Source: Pseudorhodoferax aquiterrae (lineage in GTDB: Bacteria > Pseudomonadota > Gammaproteobacteria > Burkholderiales > Burkholderiaceae_C). Taken from it: a stretch of DNA of 64,000 nucleotides. Positions within the stretch are counted from its first letter, which is position 1; each line of letters starts with the position of its first letter. Under the pieces are notes generated by a model. That model did not search any database. It saw only the letters and a program-made list of their open reading frames with translations, and was not told where the DNA came from. The translations under genes and the position numbers were made by a program. Where the stretch lies: NCBI RefSeq assembly GCF_014652235.1, contig NZ_BMYK01000002.1, positions 62,001 to 126,000 of the forward strand, given 5' to 3'. Below are positions 40,458-49,853 of the stretch, piece by piece.

Positions 40458-40734
40458 CAAAGAGAAGGCGACCCCGGTGCCCCTGTCCCTCCGCTAACGC
40501 TCCGGGCAACCTGCGGTGCTCGCGCCATGGGCTGCATTGCGCAACTCGCACCGTTCGCTTCGCTCACTACGCTCGAACAAGCGCAATGAGTCAGATGTTG
40601 AAGCGCGAGGTTCCCCGCGCAGCCCATGGCGCTGCGCTCCTCGGCAGAGGCACAGGGGAAACAGCCATTCGGGCCATCGCTGCGCTCGGCCTGGGACTCG
40701 GGCCTTCGCTGCGCTCGGCCTGCGCGCGCGCGCA

Positions 40735-41469
40735 TCATGGCGTGACCGGGAACCACTTCTTCACGATGGCCGCATAGCTGCCATCGGCCTTGAGCTTGGC
40801 GATCGCCTCGTTCACCGCCTTGGTCAGTTCGGGCGTGTCCTTGCGGATCGCCATGCCGTACTCCTCGGTCGTGAGCTGCTCGGGCAGCACCTTGAGGCCC
40901 GGGCGCGTGCGCACGTACTGGTAGGCGGCCGGCTTGCCCGTGACGGCGGCATCGCTGCGGCCCACGTCCACGAGGTTGAACATCTCCTGGTTCTTCTCGA
41001 CCTCGACGAGCTGCACCTTGGGATGGGCTTCCTTGAGGTAGCTCACCGACTTGGTGCCGACCTGCACGCTGACCTTCTTGCCGGCCAGGTCGGCCGGCGA
41101 CTTGATCGTCGCGTTGTCGGCCTTGACCATGGCGACCAGGCCGCCCGCGTAATAAGGATCGGTGAAGTCCACCACCTTCTTGCGTTCGTCGGTGATGTAG
41201 ATGGCCGACACGGCCATGTCCACGCGCTTGGAGACCAGGGCCGGGATCAGGCCCTTGAAGTCGATGTCCACCCACTCGACCTTGCGGCCCATCTGCTTGC
41301 CGATGGCCTCTACGAGCTCGGTGTCGAAGCCCGTGCGCTGGCCGTTCTCGAAGAACTCCATGGGCGGGAAGGTGGCGTCGGTGGCGACCTTGAGCACGGC
41401 CTGGGCGTGGGCGCCGAAGACGGCGGACGACAGCAGGGCCAGGGCGAGCAGATGGCGGCGAAGAGTCAT
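40735..41469 (-). CDS. Amino-acid-binding periplasmic protein (HisJ/GlnH family)
   Basis: This 244-residue protein has a signal peptide (MTLRRHLLALALLSSAVFGAHAQ) and a type 2 binding fold with LKVATDATFPPMEFFENG, then DIDFKGLIPALVSKRVDMAVSAIYITDERKKVVDFTDPYY, the canonical family signature. It should deliver a polar amino acid to the permease at 39355-40023. It follows the PhyH gene after 59 bp in the hut unit. Histidine is the favoured ligand by context. Confidence 0.88.
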   Translation of the reverse strand: MTLRRHLLALALLSSAVFGAHAQAVLKVATDATFPPMEFFENGQRTGFDTELVEAIGKQMGRKVEWVDIDFKGLIPALVSKRVDMAVSAIYITDERKKVVDFTDPYYAGGLVAMVKADNATIKSPADLAGKKVSVQVGTKSVSYLKEAHPKVQLVEVEKNQEMFNLVDVGRSDAAVTGKPAAYQYVRTRPGLKVLPEQLTTEEYGMAIRKDTPELTKAVNEAIAKLKADGSYAAIVKKWFPVTP

Positions 41470-41528
41470 GGGGTTTTCCGTGGGAAAGGTGAAGGAGCGA
41501 AACAGCTAGCAGGATCGGGGCCGGGTGT

Positions 41529-42374
41529 TCAGCCCACCAGGCGCGGGAACAGCGCATGGTCCATGGGTGCGCCGGCCGGCAGTTCGTCGGCCAGCCCTGG
41601 GAAGTCGGGTGAGGTGGTCCAGCGCCGCGGCGCATGGCGGATGTCGTCGCCCAGGAAGCGGACCGAGAACACGCGGCGGCGCTGCGTGCCATCCACGCCG
41701 GCGGCCGCGTGCAGGGTCAGCATGTGGAAGCAGACGAAGTCGCCCGGTGCGATGTCCCAGCCCAGGATGGGGAAGCGCTCGCGCGCTGCCTCGATGTCGG
41801 GCAGGTCCGCCAGGCTGCCTTCGGGGAACCACCTGGCCTGGTGGTCCATGAAGGTGCGCGGCATGAGCCAGGGGCCGCGGTGCGAGCCGGCCACGAACTC
41901 CAGCGTGGACGCGCGCGGCACCGGATCGACGGGGATCCACATGCTCACGTTCTGCATGCCGTCGATGTTGTAGTAGGGCTGGTCCTGGTGCCAGGGCGTC
42001 TTCTGCCGCGTGCCGGGCTCCTTGACCAGCAGGTGGTCGTGGTAGAGCCGCACTTCGCGCGATCCCATCAGGCGCTGGGCCAGCAGGGCCAGCGGCGTCT
42101 CGTGGATGAAGCGGCGGTAGGCGGCGATCTCCTGCCAGTTGCAGAAATCCTCGAAGAAGCGACCCGGGTCGTCGGGGCGGCTTGCCACCTTGCCGCGCGG
42201 GCTGGGCGCGGCAAGGTTCTGGGCTATGCCTTGCGCCAGCAGCGCCAGCTCATCGGCCGTCAGCAGCTGGCGGACGACGCAGGCGCCGTCGCGCTGGAAC
42301 TGCTCCACCGTCGCGTCGTCCACGCGCTCGGCGACGCGCCGGCGCAGCGTTTCGGTGTCGGGCAGGCCGGCCAT
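41529..42374 (-). CDS. Phytanoyl-CoA dioxygenase (PhyH) family protein
   Basis: This 281-residue protein belongs to the Fe(II)/2-oxoglutarate oxygenase family PhyH. The metal ligands are H129 and D131 in TPWHQDQPYYN and probably H222 in FHMLTLHAAAG, with arginines at 232-234 as candidates for 2-oxoglutarate binding. Such enzymes hydroxylate or demethylate small molecules. It lies three bases after hutU and before the amino-acid-binding protein gene, so it is part of the hut transcription unit. The standard pathway has no oxygenase. A methylated or otherwise modified histidine or imidazole is a plausible substrate, by context only. Confidence 0.85.
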   Translation of the reverse strand: MAGLPDTETLRRRVAERVDDATVEQFQRDGACVVRQLLTADELALLAQGIAQNLAAPSPRGKVASRPDDPGRFFEDFCNWQEIAAYRRFIHETPLALLAQRLMGSREVRLYHDHLLVKEPGTRQKTPWHQDQPYYNIDGMQNVSMWIPVDPVPRASTLEFVAGSHRGPWLMPRTFMDHQARWFPEGSLADLPDIEAARERFPILGWDIAPGDFVCFHMLTLHAAAGVDGTQRRRVFSVRFLGDDIRHAPRRWTTSPDFPGLADELPAGAPMDHALFPRLVG

Positions 42375-42377
42375 GGC

Positions 42378-44093
<1,716 letters not shown>

Positions 44094-44112
44094 GGCGGTC
44101 TCCTCGGGGTGT

Positions 44113-45666
44113 TCAGGCGTGGCTGGGCAGGATGGCGGTGACGGCGGTAGGCCAGGGGCGGCCCTGGGCACCCAGGGCCCATTGCCGCATGGATTGCACG
44201 TCGGGCGCAAGGTAGCGGTCCTGTTCGATGAAGCCCACGTGGGCGCGGATCGCGTCGAACTCGGCCTCCATGAGCGGGCTGGACTTCAGCTCGTGTTTCA
44301 GCTCGATGCCCTGGCAGGCGGCCATGGCCTCGATGCCCACGACCACGGCCGTGTTGTCCACCATGTCGGCCAGGCGGCGCGCGGCGAAGGTGGCCATGGA
44401 CACATGGTCTTCCTGGTTGGCCGAGGTCGGCAAACTGTCCACGCTGGCCGGGTGCGCGAGCGACTTGTTCTCCGACGCGAGCGCCGCGGCCGTGACCTGG
44501 GCGATCATGAAGCCGGAGTTGACGCCGCCGTCGCGCACGAGGAAGGGGGGCAGGTTTGATAAGCCCGAATCCAGCAGCAGCGCCATGCGGCGCTCGGAGA
44601 TCGCGCCGACCTCCGCCACCGCGAGCGCGATGATGTCGGCCGCGAAGGCCACGGGCTCGGCGTGGAAGTTGCCGCCCGAGATGACCTCACCCGTGTCGGT
44701 GAAGACCAGCGGGTTGTCCGATGCGGCATTGGCCTCGATCACGAGCACGCGCGCGGCATGGGCCAGGTTGTCCAGGCAGGCGCCCATGACCTGCGGAATG
44801 CAGCGGATCGAGTACGGGTCCTGCACGCGGCCGCAGTTGGCATGGCCCGGGATGATCTCGCTGCCTTCGAGCAAGGTGCGCACGGCGCCCGCCACCGCGA
44901 TCTGGCCGCTCTGGCCGCGCGCGGCATGGATGCGCGCATCGAAGGGCTTGATCGAGCCCTGGATGGCTTCGAGCGACAGCGCGCCGGCCATGAGGCCCGC
45001 GGCGAACACGTTCTCGGCGCCGAACAGGCCGGACAGCGCGAGCGCGGTCGAGACCTGGGTGCCGTTCAGGAGCGCCAGGCCCTCCTTGGGGCCCAGCACG
45101 AAGGGCTCCAGGCCGATGGCGCGCATGGCCTCACGGCCGGACACCACGCGGCCGTCCGCCAACTCCGCCTCGCCCTCCCCGATCAGCACGCAGGCCAGGT
45201 GGGCTAGCGGCGCGAGGTCGCCCGAAGCGCCGACCGAGCCCTTGGCCGGGATGCGCGGGACCACGCCCGCGTTGAACAGGGCCAGCAGCGCATCGACGAT
45301 CTCGGGTCGGACGCCCGAGTGCCCGCGCGCCAGGCTCACGGCCTTGGTGGCCAGCACCAGCCGCACGACGCTGGCCGCGAGCGGCACGCCCGTGCCGACC
45401 GCGTGCGAGAGCACCAGATTGCGCTGCAACTCGGCCAGGCGCCCGGGAGGGATCACCGTCTGCGCGAGCTTGCCGAAGCCGGTGTTGATGCCGTAGACCA
45501 CGGCACCGGCATCGAGGATGGACTGGACGGTGGCTTGCGCGGCCATCAGGCCGGCACGCGCGCCCGCGTCCAGCGCCAGCCGCACGCCGCCGGCGTGGAT
45601 GCGCCGCAACGGGGCCAGGCCCACATCGCCGGGCGAAAGCGTCAAGGTGTCGGTTTCAGTGCTCAT
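44113..45666 (-). CDS. hutH: Histidine ammonia-lyase
   Basis: This 517-residue lyase has the MIO-forming triad A147-S148-G149 in [16 protein letters not shown] and the conserved tyrosine in [13 protein letters not shown] (Y58). It converts histidine to urocanate and ammonia. It is the first gene of the hut unit. The Shine-Dalgarno AGGAAA lies just before ATG 45666, and a HutC-type palindrome (45675-45687) overlaps the region immediately upstream, so HutC binding would block transcription or early initiation. Confidence 0.96.
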   Translation of the reverse strand: MSTETDTLTLSPGDVGLAPLRRIHAGGVRLALDAGARAGLMAAQATVQSILDAGAVVYGINTGFGKLAQTVIPPGRLAELQRNLVLSHAVGTGVPLAASVVRLVLATKAVSLARGHSGVRPEIVDALLALFNAGVVPRIPAKGSVGASGDLAPLAHLACVLIGEGEAELADGRVVSGREAMRAIGLEPFVLGPKEGLALLNGTQVSTALALSGLFGAENVFAAGLMAGALSLEAIQGSIKPFDARIHAARGQSGQIAVAGAVRTLLEGSEIIPGHANCGRVQDPYSIRCIPQVMGACLDNLAHAARVLVIEANAASDNPLVFTDTGEVISGGNFHAEPVAFAADIIALAVAEVGAISERRMALLLDSGLSNLPPFLVRDGGVNSGFMIAQVTAAALASENKSLAHPASVDSLPTSANQEDHVSMATFAARRLADMVDNTAVVVGIEAMAACQGIELKHELKSSPLMEAEFDAIRAHVGFIEQDRYLAPDVQSMRQWALGAQGRPWPTAVTAILPSHA

Positions 45667-45674
45667 CGCATTTC

Positions 45675-45687
45675 CTGTCTATACAAG
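45675..45687 (-). promoter_or_regulatory. Probable HutC operator upstream of hutH
   Basis: CTGTCTATACAAG matches CTGTATATACAG at 49311-49322 in ten of twelve positions (TGTcTATACA core). It lies nine bases from the hutH start codon. HutC repressors of the GntR/HutC family bind TGTATATACA-like palindromes. Confidence 0.6.
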
Positions 45688-45695
45688 TACGGGCG

Positions 45696-45743
45696 AAAAA
45701 AACTCAGGCCAGGCACCTCCGTTGCGTTCTGCGAATGCAACGG
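45696..45743 (-). terminator. Possible terminator of the ABC-hutC transcript
   Basis: On the minus strand, a stem CCGTTGC (45743-45737) with GCAACGG (45725-45719), extended inside by TTC/GAA, is followed 16 bases later by seven consecutive T (45702-45696). The distance is longer than in a standard Rho-independent terminator, so the call is tentative. The remaining spacer up to hutC (45744-45818) also has CCCCGC/GCGGGG at 45787-45801. Confidence 0.35.
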
Positions 45744-45818
45744 TCGCGCTGGTCGGTGCCCCAGCGGCATTCGCGCTGGCGTCGATCCCCGCTGCGCGGG
45801 GCCCCTCGCCGCGTGCGC

Positions 45819-46595
45819 TCATGCAAGCCCCTGGTTCCCATCGTTGCGCAGCCGGCTGCCCAGCCGGTAGCGCGAGGCCGGGTGCAGGCAGCGCACCAGC
45901 GTTATGGTCTGGCCGCGCGCCCAGGTGCGGCGCGTCAGCAGCAGGCAGGGTTCGGCCTGGTCCATGGCCAGGCGCTCGGCCTGCTCGGGCGTGGGCAGCA
46001 CCGCGTCCACGAGGTGCTCGATCTGGTCGAACGGCACGTTGCGCACCAGGTACTCGCTGGGCGGCATGGCCGAGAAGTCCTGCTCGAGGAAGGCCGGCAC
46101 GAGGCGCGGGTTCACGTAGCGGTCTTCCAGCTGCACGGGCACGCCGTCCTCCAGGTGCAGGCAGACGCAGTGCACCAGGGATTCGCCCATGCGCACGTCC
46201 ATCCAGACCGCGACATCGGGCGAGGCCGCCACGCGCTCGGCGGCGAGCAGCTGGAAGCCGTAGTCGTGGCCGCGGCCGCGGATCTCGCTGGCGATGTTGG
46301 CGATCTGCAGCAGCGTGGACTGCGGCTTGGCCTCGGCCACGAAGCTGCCCACGCCGGCCACGCGCACGACGCGGCCCTGGTCCATGAGCTCGCGCAGCGC
46401 GCGGTTGGCCGTCATGCGCGAGATGCCGAACTGCGCCACGAGTTCGTGCTCGGACGGCAGCCGGTGCCCGGCCGGCCACTCACCGCTCTGGATGCGGCGC
46501 GTGATGTGCTCCTTGACCTGCTCGTACAACGCCAGCGCGGGCGCCGCATCGGAGTGCGCGGGCGTGCGGCGGGTGGTCGCGGAGGCGGGCTTCAT
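45819..46595 (-). CDS. hutC: Histidine utilization repressor, GntR/HutC family
   Basis: This 258-residue protein has a winged helix-turn-helix at about residues 20-90 (LYEQVKEHITRRIQSGEWPAGHRLPSEHELVAQFGISRMTANRALREL) and a UTRA ligand domain at about 100-245. HutC senses urocanate and releases the hut promoters. The gene is the last of the ABC importer operon (1 bp after the ATPase stop) and lies directly upstream of hutH on the same strand. Two matching palindromes, at 45675 and 49311, would let it control both the enzymes and the importer plus itself. ATG 46595 gives the usual N-terminal length. Confidence 0.93.
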   Translation of the reverse strand: MKPASATTRRTPAHSDAAPALALYEQVKEHITRRIQSGEWPAGHRLPSEHELVAQFGISRMTANRALRELMDQGRVVRVAGVGSFVAEAKPQSTLLQIANIASEIRGRGHDYGFQLLAAERVAASPDVAVWMDVRMGESLVHCVCLHLEDGVPVQLEDRYVNPRLVPAFLEQDFSAMPPSEYLVRNVPFDQIEHLVDAVLPTPEQAERLAMDQAEPCLLLTRRTWARGQTITLVRCLHPASRYRLGSRLRNDGNQGLA

Positions 46596-46596
46596 C

Positions 46597-47379
46597 TCAA
46601 TGTTCCGCAGCGGCCATGGACTCGGCGCGGATCTCTTCCGTGAGCCGGGCCTTGAGTTCCATGAATTCCGGCGTGGTCTTGACCGTGTAGTGGCGCGGGT
46701 GCGGCAGGTCCACGGCGATCTCTGTCTTGATGCGGCCCGGCCGCGCGCTGAACACGGCCACACGGCTGGCCATGAAGATGGCCTCGTCGATGTCGTGGGT
46801 CACGAACAGCACGGTCTTCTGCTCGGCCTCCCAGATGCCCAGCAGCAGCTCCTGCATGAGCACGCGGGTCTGGTTGTCCAGCGCGCCGAAGGGCTCGTCC
46901 ATGAGCAGGATCTTGGGGTCGTTGGCCAGCGCGCGTGCGATCGCCGTGCGCTGCTGCATGCCGCCCGAGAGCTGCTTGGGAAAGTGCTGCTCGAAGCCGC
47001 GCAGGCCGACCTTGGCGATGAAGTAGGCCGCCCGCTCCTTCTGCTGCGCCTCGGGCAGGCCGCGCTCGCGCAGGCCGAAGCGGATGTTCTGCTCGATGTT
47101 GAGCCAGGGGAACAGCGTGTAGCTCTGGAACACCATGCCGCGGTCGGCGCCGGGGCCTGCGATGGTCTGGCCGTCCAGCAGCACCTGGCCGCTGGTCGGA
47201 TAGTCCAGACCCGCGACGATGCGCAGCAGCGTGGACTTGCCGCAGCCCGAAGGGCCCAGGATGGTCACGAAGTCGTTTTTGCGGACCTCGAAGTCCACCG
47301 GCTGCAAGGCCTGGGTGGATTGGCCGCCCGGGCTGGTGAAGGTGCGCGAGACGCCGCGGATGGAAAGTTGATTGCTCAT
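46597..47379 (-). CDS. ABC transporter ATP-binding protein (nitrate/taurine type)
   Basis: This 260-residue ATPase has Walker A GPSGCGKSTLL, Q-loop FQSYTLFPW, signature LSGGMQQRTAIARAL, Walker B ILLMDEPFGALD and H-loop VTHDIDEA. The MQQR signature and VFSARPGRI segment are typical of SsuB/TauB/NrtD proteins. Its start ATG shares one base with the permease stop (TGATG). It powers the importer at 47379-49209. It belongs to a different class from the amino-acid permease at 39355 and is unlikely to serve that permease. Confidence 0.92.
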   Translation of the reverse strand: MSNQLSIRGVSRTFTSPGGQSTQALQPVDFEVRKNDFVTILGPSGCGKSTLLRIVAGLDYPTSGQVLLDGQTIAGPGADRGMVFQSYTLFPWLNIEQNIRFGLRERGLPEAQQKERAAYFIAKVGLRGFEQHFPKQLSGGMQQRTAIARALANDPKILLMDEPFGALDNQTRVLMQELLLGIWEAEQKTVLFVTHDIDEAIFMASRVAVFSARPGRIKTEIAVDLPHPRHYTVKTTPEFMELKARLTEEIRAESMAAAEH

Positions 47380-48242
47380 CACAGGCTCGCCCAGGCGAAC
47401 AGCTTCCTGTTGACCGCCTTGAAGATGAAGTCGGAGACCAGCCCGATCAGGCCGATCACGATGATGCCGAAGATGATCTGGCCGGTGTTCAGCAGCGCCT
47501 GGCTGTCGGTGATCATGTGGCCGATGCCCGAGGACGAGCCGATCAGCTCGGCCACGATCACGTAGGTCCAGGCCCAGCCCAGCACCAGGCGCAGTGTCTC
47601 GGCGATGCCGGGCGCGGCGCCCGGGATCAGCACGCGGCGCACGATGCCGGCGCTGTCGGCGCCCAGCGTGTAGGCGGCCTCCACGAGGTCCTTGCGCGCG
47701 CCGCCCACCGTCACGGCCACCATCAGGATGATCTGGAACACCGAACCGATGAAGATCACGAGCAGTTTCTGCGTCTCGCCGATGCCGGCCCACAGGATCA
47801 GCAGCGGGATGAAGGCCGAGGCCGGCAGGTAGCGGCAGAACGAGACGAAGGGCTCGAGGAAGGCTTCCACCGGCTTGTAGGCGCCCATCGCGATGCCCAG
47901 CGGCACGGCGATCACGGCGGCCAGGATGAAGCCGCCCAGCACGCGCCAGACCGTCATGCCGATGTCGTGGAGGAAGCCGTACTCGGTGAACAGCAGCCAG
48001 GCCTCCTGCACCATGGTGATGGGGCTGGCCAGGAAGGTCGGCGAGACGTAGCCGCCCAGCGTGAAGAACGCCCAGACGGCCACGAACAGCACGAAGAAGG
48101 CCAGGCCCAGCAGCCAGCGGGCCGTGGGGCTGACGGGCTCCAACGGCACCATGCCGCGGCGCCGGCGCGCCGGGGCTGCCGGCATGGCCGCGGGTGCGGC
48201 GGTCGCGGCCGGAGAGAGAACGCGGGTGGTGTCGCTGGCCAT
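47379..48242 (-). CDS. ABC transporter permease (nitrate/taurine/NMT1 type)
   Basis: This 287-residue permease has an alanine/proline-rich cytoplasmic tail (1-40), then about six helices. The ATPase contact loop is KDLVEAAYTLGADSAGIVRRVLIPGAAPGIAETLR near residue 190. FILAAVIAVPLGIAMG and YLPASAFIPLLILWAGIGE are characteristic of SsuC/TauC. It lies four bases after the binding-protein gene and overlaps the ATPase gene by one base. Confidence 0.9.
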   Translation of the reverse strand: MASDTTRVLSPAATAAPAAMPAAPARRRRGMVPLEPVSPTARWLLGLAFFVLFVAVWAFFTLGGYVSPTFLASPITMVQEAWLLFTEYGFLHDIGMTVWRVLGGFILAAVIAVPLGIAMGAYKPVEAFLEPFVSFCRYLPASAFIPLLILWAGIGETQKLLVIFIGSVFQIILMVAVTVGGARKDLVEAAYTLGADSAGIVRRVLIPGAAPGIAETLRLVLGWAWTYVIVAELIGSSSGIGHMITDSQALLNTGQIIFGIIVIGLIGLVSDFIFKAVNRKLFAWASL

Positions 48243-48246
48243 CGCT

Positions 48247-49209
48247 TTACTTGATGTAGCTGGCGTCGTACATGGCGGCCCAGTTGTCGGGCTGCTTGCG
48301 GATCACGCCGGCCTCCTGCAGGATGACCGCGGCCTCCTTCATGAAGGTCTCCAGCTCACCGGCGAAGAACTTCTGGTTGGCCGCCTTGTCCTGCCAGCGC
48401 AGGAAGCTCGCGGACTTGGCGAAGGCTTCGCCGCTCTGCTTGACGGCACCGCCCATGATCTCGTTGGCCTTGGCCGTGTCGCCCTTGATCATGTCCAGGG
48501 CCTGGAAGTACGAATCGGCCAGGGCCTTGGCGGCCGTGCCGTTGGCCTTGAGCCAGTCGGGCGCGCAGCCCAGCGTGTCCTGGATGTGCGGCAAGTCCAG
48601 CGTGGTCGCGAGGATCTTGCCGGCGGCGGCGTTGTCGCGCACGGTCGAGAGATAGGGCTCGTAGGTCACGGCGGCGTCGTTCTGGCCGGTCACGAAGGAC
48701 TGGGCGGCGGCCTGCGGCGCCAGCGTGACGGTCTTGACGTCCTTCACGCTCATGCCGTTCTTGCTGAGCATCCAGGCCAGCGTGAAGTACGGGGCCGTGC
48801 CGGGTGCGTCCACGGCCACGGTCTTGCCCTTGAGGTCGGCGAAGCTCTTGATGTCGTTGCGCACGGCGATGCCGTCGGCGCCGTAGGACTTGTCGAGCTG
48901 GAAGATCTGCACGATGGGCACGCCGTTGGTGTTCCAGGCCACGTGGGTTTCCACGGTGGTGGCGGCGCACTGGATGGACTTGGAGGCCAGGGCCAGGTGG
49001 CGGTCCTTCTGCGGAATCATCTTGATCTCCACGTCCAGCCCGTTCTTCTTGAAGATGCCGGCCTTGTCGGCCAGCGTGAGCGGCGCGAAGCCGGTCCAGC
49101 CGGACATGCCGATCACGACCTTGGTCTGGGCCGCGGCGCCCTGGGCCAACGTGGCCAGCACGCCGGCAGCCAGCACGGTGGCGATCTTGGTGAAAACTGT
49201 CTTGGCCAT
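48247..49209 (-). CDS. NMT1/nitrate-taurine-type periplasmic binding protein
   Basis: This 320-residue protein has a signal peptide (MAKTVFTKIATVLAAGVLATLAQGAAAQ) followed by VVIGMSGWTGFAPLTLADKAGIFKKNGLDVEI, the start of NMT1/SsuA-type binding proteins. Family members bind nitrate, sulfonates, pyrimidines or aromatic acids. The operon ends in hutC and starts at a HutC-type palindrome, so urocanate, histidine or another imidazole is the likely ligand. There is no visible thiamine (TPP) riboswitch, which argues against a pyrimidine-precursor role. AGGAGG stands eight bases before ATG 49209. Confidence 0.88.
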   Translation of the reverse strand: MAKTVFTKIATVLAAGVLATLAQGAAAQTKVVIGMSGWTGFAPLTLADKAGIFKKNGLDVEIKMIPQKDRHLALASKSIQCAATTVETHVAWNTNGVPIVQIFQLDKSYGADGIAVRNDIKSFADLKGKTVAVDAPGTAPYFTLAWMLSKNGMSVKDVKTVTLAPQAAAQSFVTGQNDAAVTYEPYLSTVRDNAAAGKILATTLDLPHIQDTLGCAPDWLKANGTAAKALADSYFQALDMIKGDTAKANEIMGGAVKQSGEAFAKSASFLRWQDKAANQKFFAGELETFMKEAAVILQEAGVIRKQPDNWAAMYDASYIK

Positions 49210-49310
49210 GCGGCCCTCCTGGTTGGGGTTGAACGCTTCGGAACGCGGGCAGCGCCGGTACACCCCGGGGCAAGGGCACGCGCCGCGCAGTCTCATTCGC
49301 CTGAGCAGAC

Positions 49311-49322
49311 CTGTATATACAG
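49311..49322 (-). promoter_or_regulatory. Perfect HutC-type palindrome upstream of the ABC importer-hutC operon
   Basis: CTGTATATACAG is a perfect 12-bp palindrome about 100 bp upstream of the binding-protein start. A second palindrome, CCCCAATTTGGGG, lies upstream at 49339-49351. On the minus strand TTGGGG could serve as -35 with TATATA inside the operator as -10 (about 19-bp spacing), which would explain repression. The promoter boxes are tentative; the palindrome is plain. Confidence 0.7.
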
Positions 49323-49462
49323 ACTAACCCGCAAGTATCCCCAATTTGGGGCGCACTTCGGGCCGGGCTGGTGCGCGGTCACCGGGACGGTGCCTGCGCG
49401 GGCAGGGTGCCGGCGAATGAGAGCGTCTATGCAGGGAGCGTGCCAGTCTTGAAACACATCGA

Positions 49463-49487
49463 ACTTGCGCACATAACATGTGCAAGT
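49463..49487. promoter_or_regulatory. Inverted repeat before the RHH antitoxin gene
   Basis: ACTTGC-GC-ACAT is mirrored by ATGT-GCAAGT around the bases AAC. It lies 11 bp upstream of ATG 49499 and overlaps the start of the Shine-Dalgarno TTGGAGG, as expected for an autoregulated antitoxin operator. Confidence 0.5.
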
Positions 49488-49498
49488 TGGAGGTTTCC

Positions 49499-49723
49499 AT
49501 GAACATCACGCTTTCCGTTGATGAGCAGGTCGCGCAACGCGCGCGCGCGGCTGCGCAGAAGATGGGCAAGAGCCTGAACCAGGCCGTGCGCGACTACCTC
49601 GAGCAGTTGGCGGGCAGCGCCCAGCGTGAACAGCAATGGGCCCAGTTCGAGCAGAGTTGCCTGGAGGCCTCCACCCGGTTGGACGGCTGGCGCTTCGACC
49701 GTGACGAAGTCAACGCGCGCTGA
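49499..49723 (+). CDS. Ribbon-helix-helix antitoxin (VapB-like), orphan
   Basis: This 74-residue protein begins MNITLSVDEQVAQRARAAAQKMGKSLNQAVRDYLEQL, a ribbon-helix-helix DNA-binding fold, and ends with WRFDRDEVNAR, the toxin-wrapping tail type seen in VapB antitoxins that pair with PIN toxins. A good Shine-Dalgarno (TTGGAGG, 49487-49493) supports ATG 49499. No intact PIN toxin follows; only the last codons of one remain (49720-49785). It may still repress its own promoter or neutralise a related toxin elsewhere. Confidence 0.75.
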   Translation: MNITLSVDEQVAQRARAAAQKMGKSLNQAVRDYLEQLAGSAQREQQWAQFEQSCLEASTRLDGWRFDRDEVNAR

Positions 49724-49785
49724 GCCATGGCCGAGCGCGGGGCCGGGTGCGCATCGTCAATCCGTTCGCAGGCGCTCCAGCCTGA
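49720..49785 (+). pseudogene. Relic of a VapC (PIN-domain) toxin C-terminus
   Basis: Directly after the antitoxin stop, the frame beginning at 49720 reads SHGRARGRVRIVNPFAGAPA and then TGA. HGR-4 residues-VRIVNPF is the usual end of VapC proteins. All upstream toxin sequence, including the four catalytic acidic residues, is missing, so an internal deletion seems to have joined the antitoxin end to the last 21 codons of the toxin. Confidence 0.55.
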
Positions 49786-49853
49786 GTCAGCCCTGCCGGG
49801 CCAGCAACGCGCCCCCCCTGCTCCACGTGCGTGGTGGCGATGCCTTCGCGCGC

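Larger units (their letters stand above)
40050..40693. repeat. Large nested inverted repeat inside the hut transcription unit
   Basis: The 711-bp space between the permease and binding-protein genes holds two inverted copies of a roughly 270-bp unit. The left copy runs about 40050-40323, the right copy about 40424-40693, with a central spacer of about 100 bp. Paired blocks include CGCGAGCACCGCAGGTTGCC, GGGGCACCGGGGTCGCC, GGGGAACCTCGCGCTT and GACTCATTG, present on the left directly and on the right as reverse complement. Each copy carries its own hairpin, and the spacer carries GTGGGGG/CCCCCAC (40398-40416). There is no transposase. Short open frames here are mirror images and look non-coding. 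Confidence 0.85.

Noticed and set aside
40050-40693. Insertion sequence or composite transposon
   Set aside because: There is no transposase or fragment of one between or beside the arms, and no target-site duplication that I can recognise.
40025-41692. Several short open frames in and around the inverted repeat that could be annotated as hypothetical proteins
   Set aside because: The same peptide segments appear mirror-imaged from both copies of the repeat and on both strands, and they have no Shine-Dalgarno. They are products of the repeat sequence, not genes.
45787-45801. GC hairpin CCCCGC/GCGGGG as a terminator of hutC
   Set aside because: It lacks a following T-run; the stem at 45719-45743 with the T7 tract is the better candidate.
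48247-49209. Thiamine-precursor (ThiY/HMP) transporter
   Set aside because: The binding-protein family allows it, but no TPP riboswitch core is visible upstream, and the operon ends in hutC behind a HutC-type operator.
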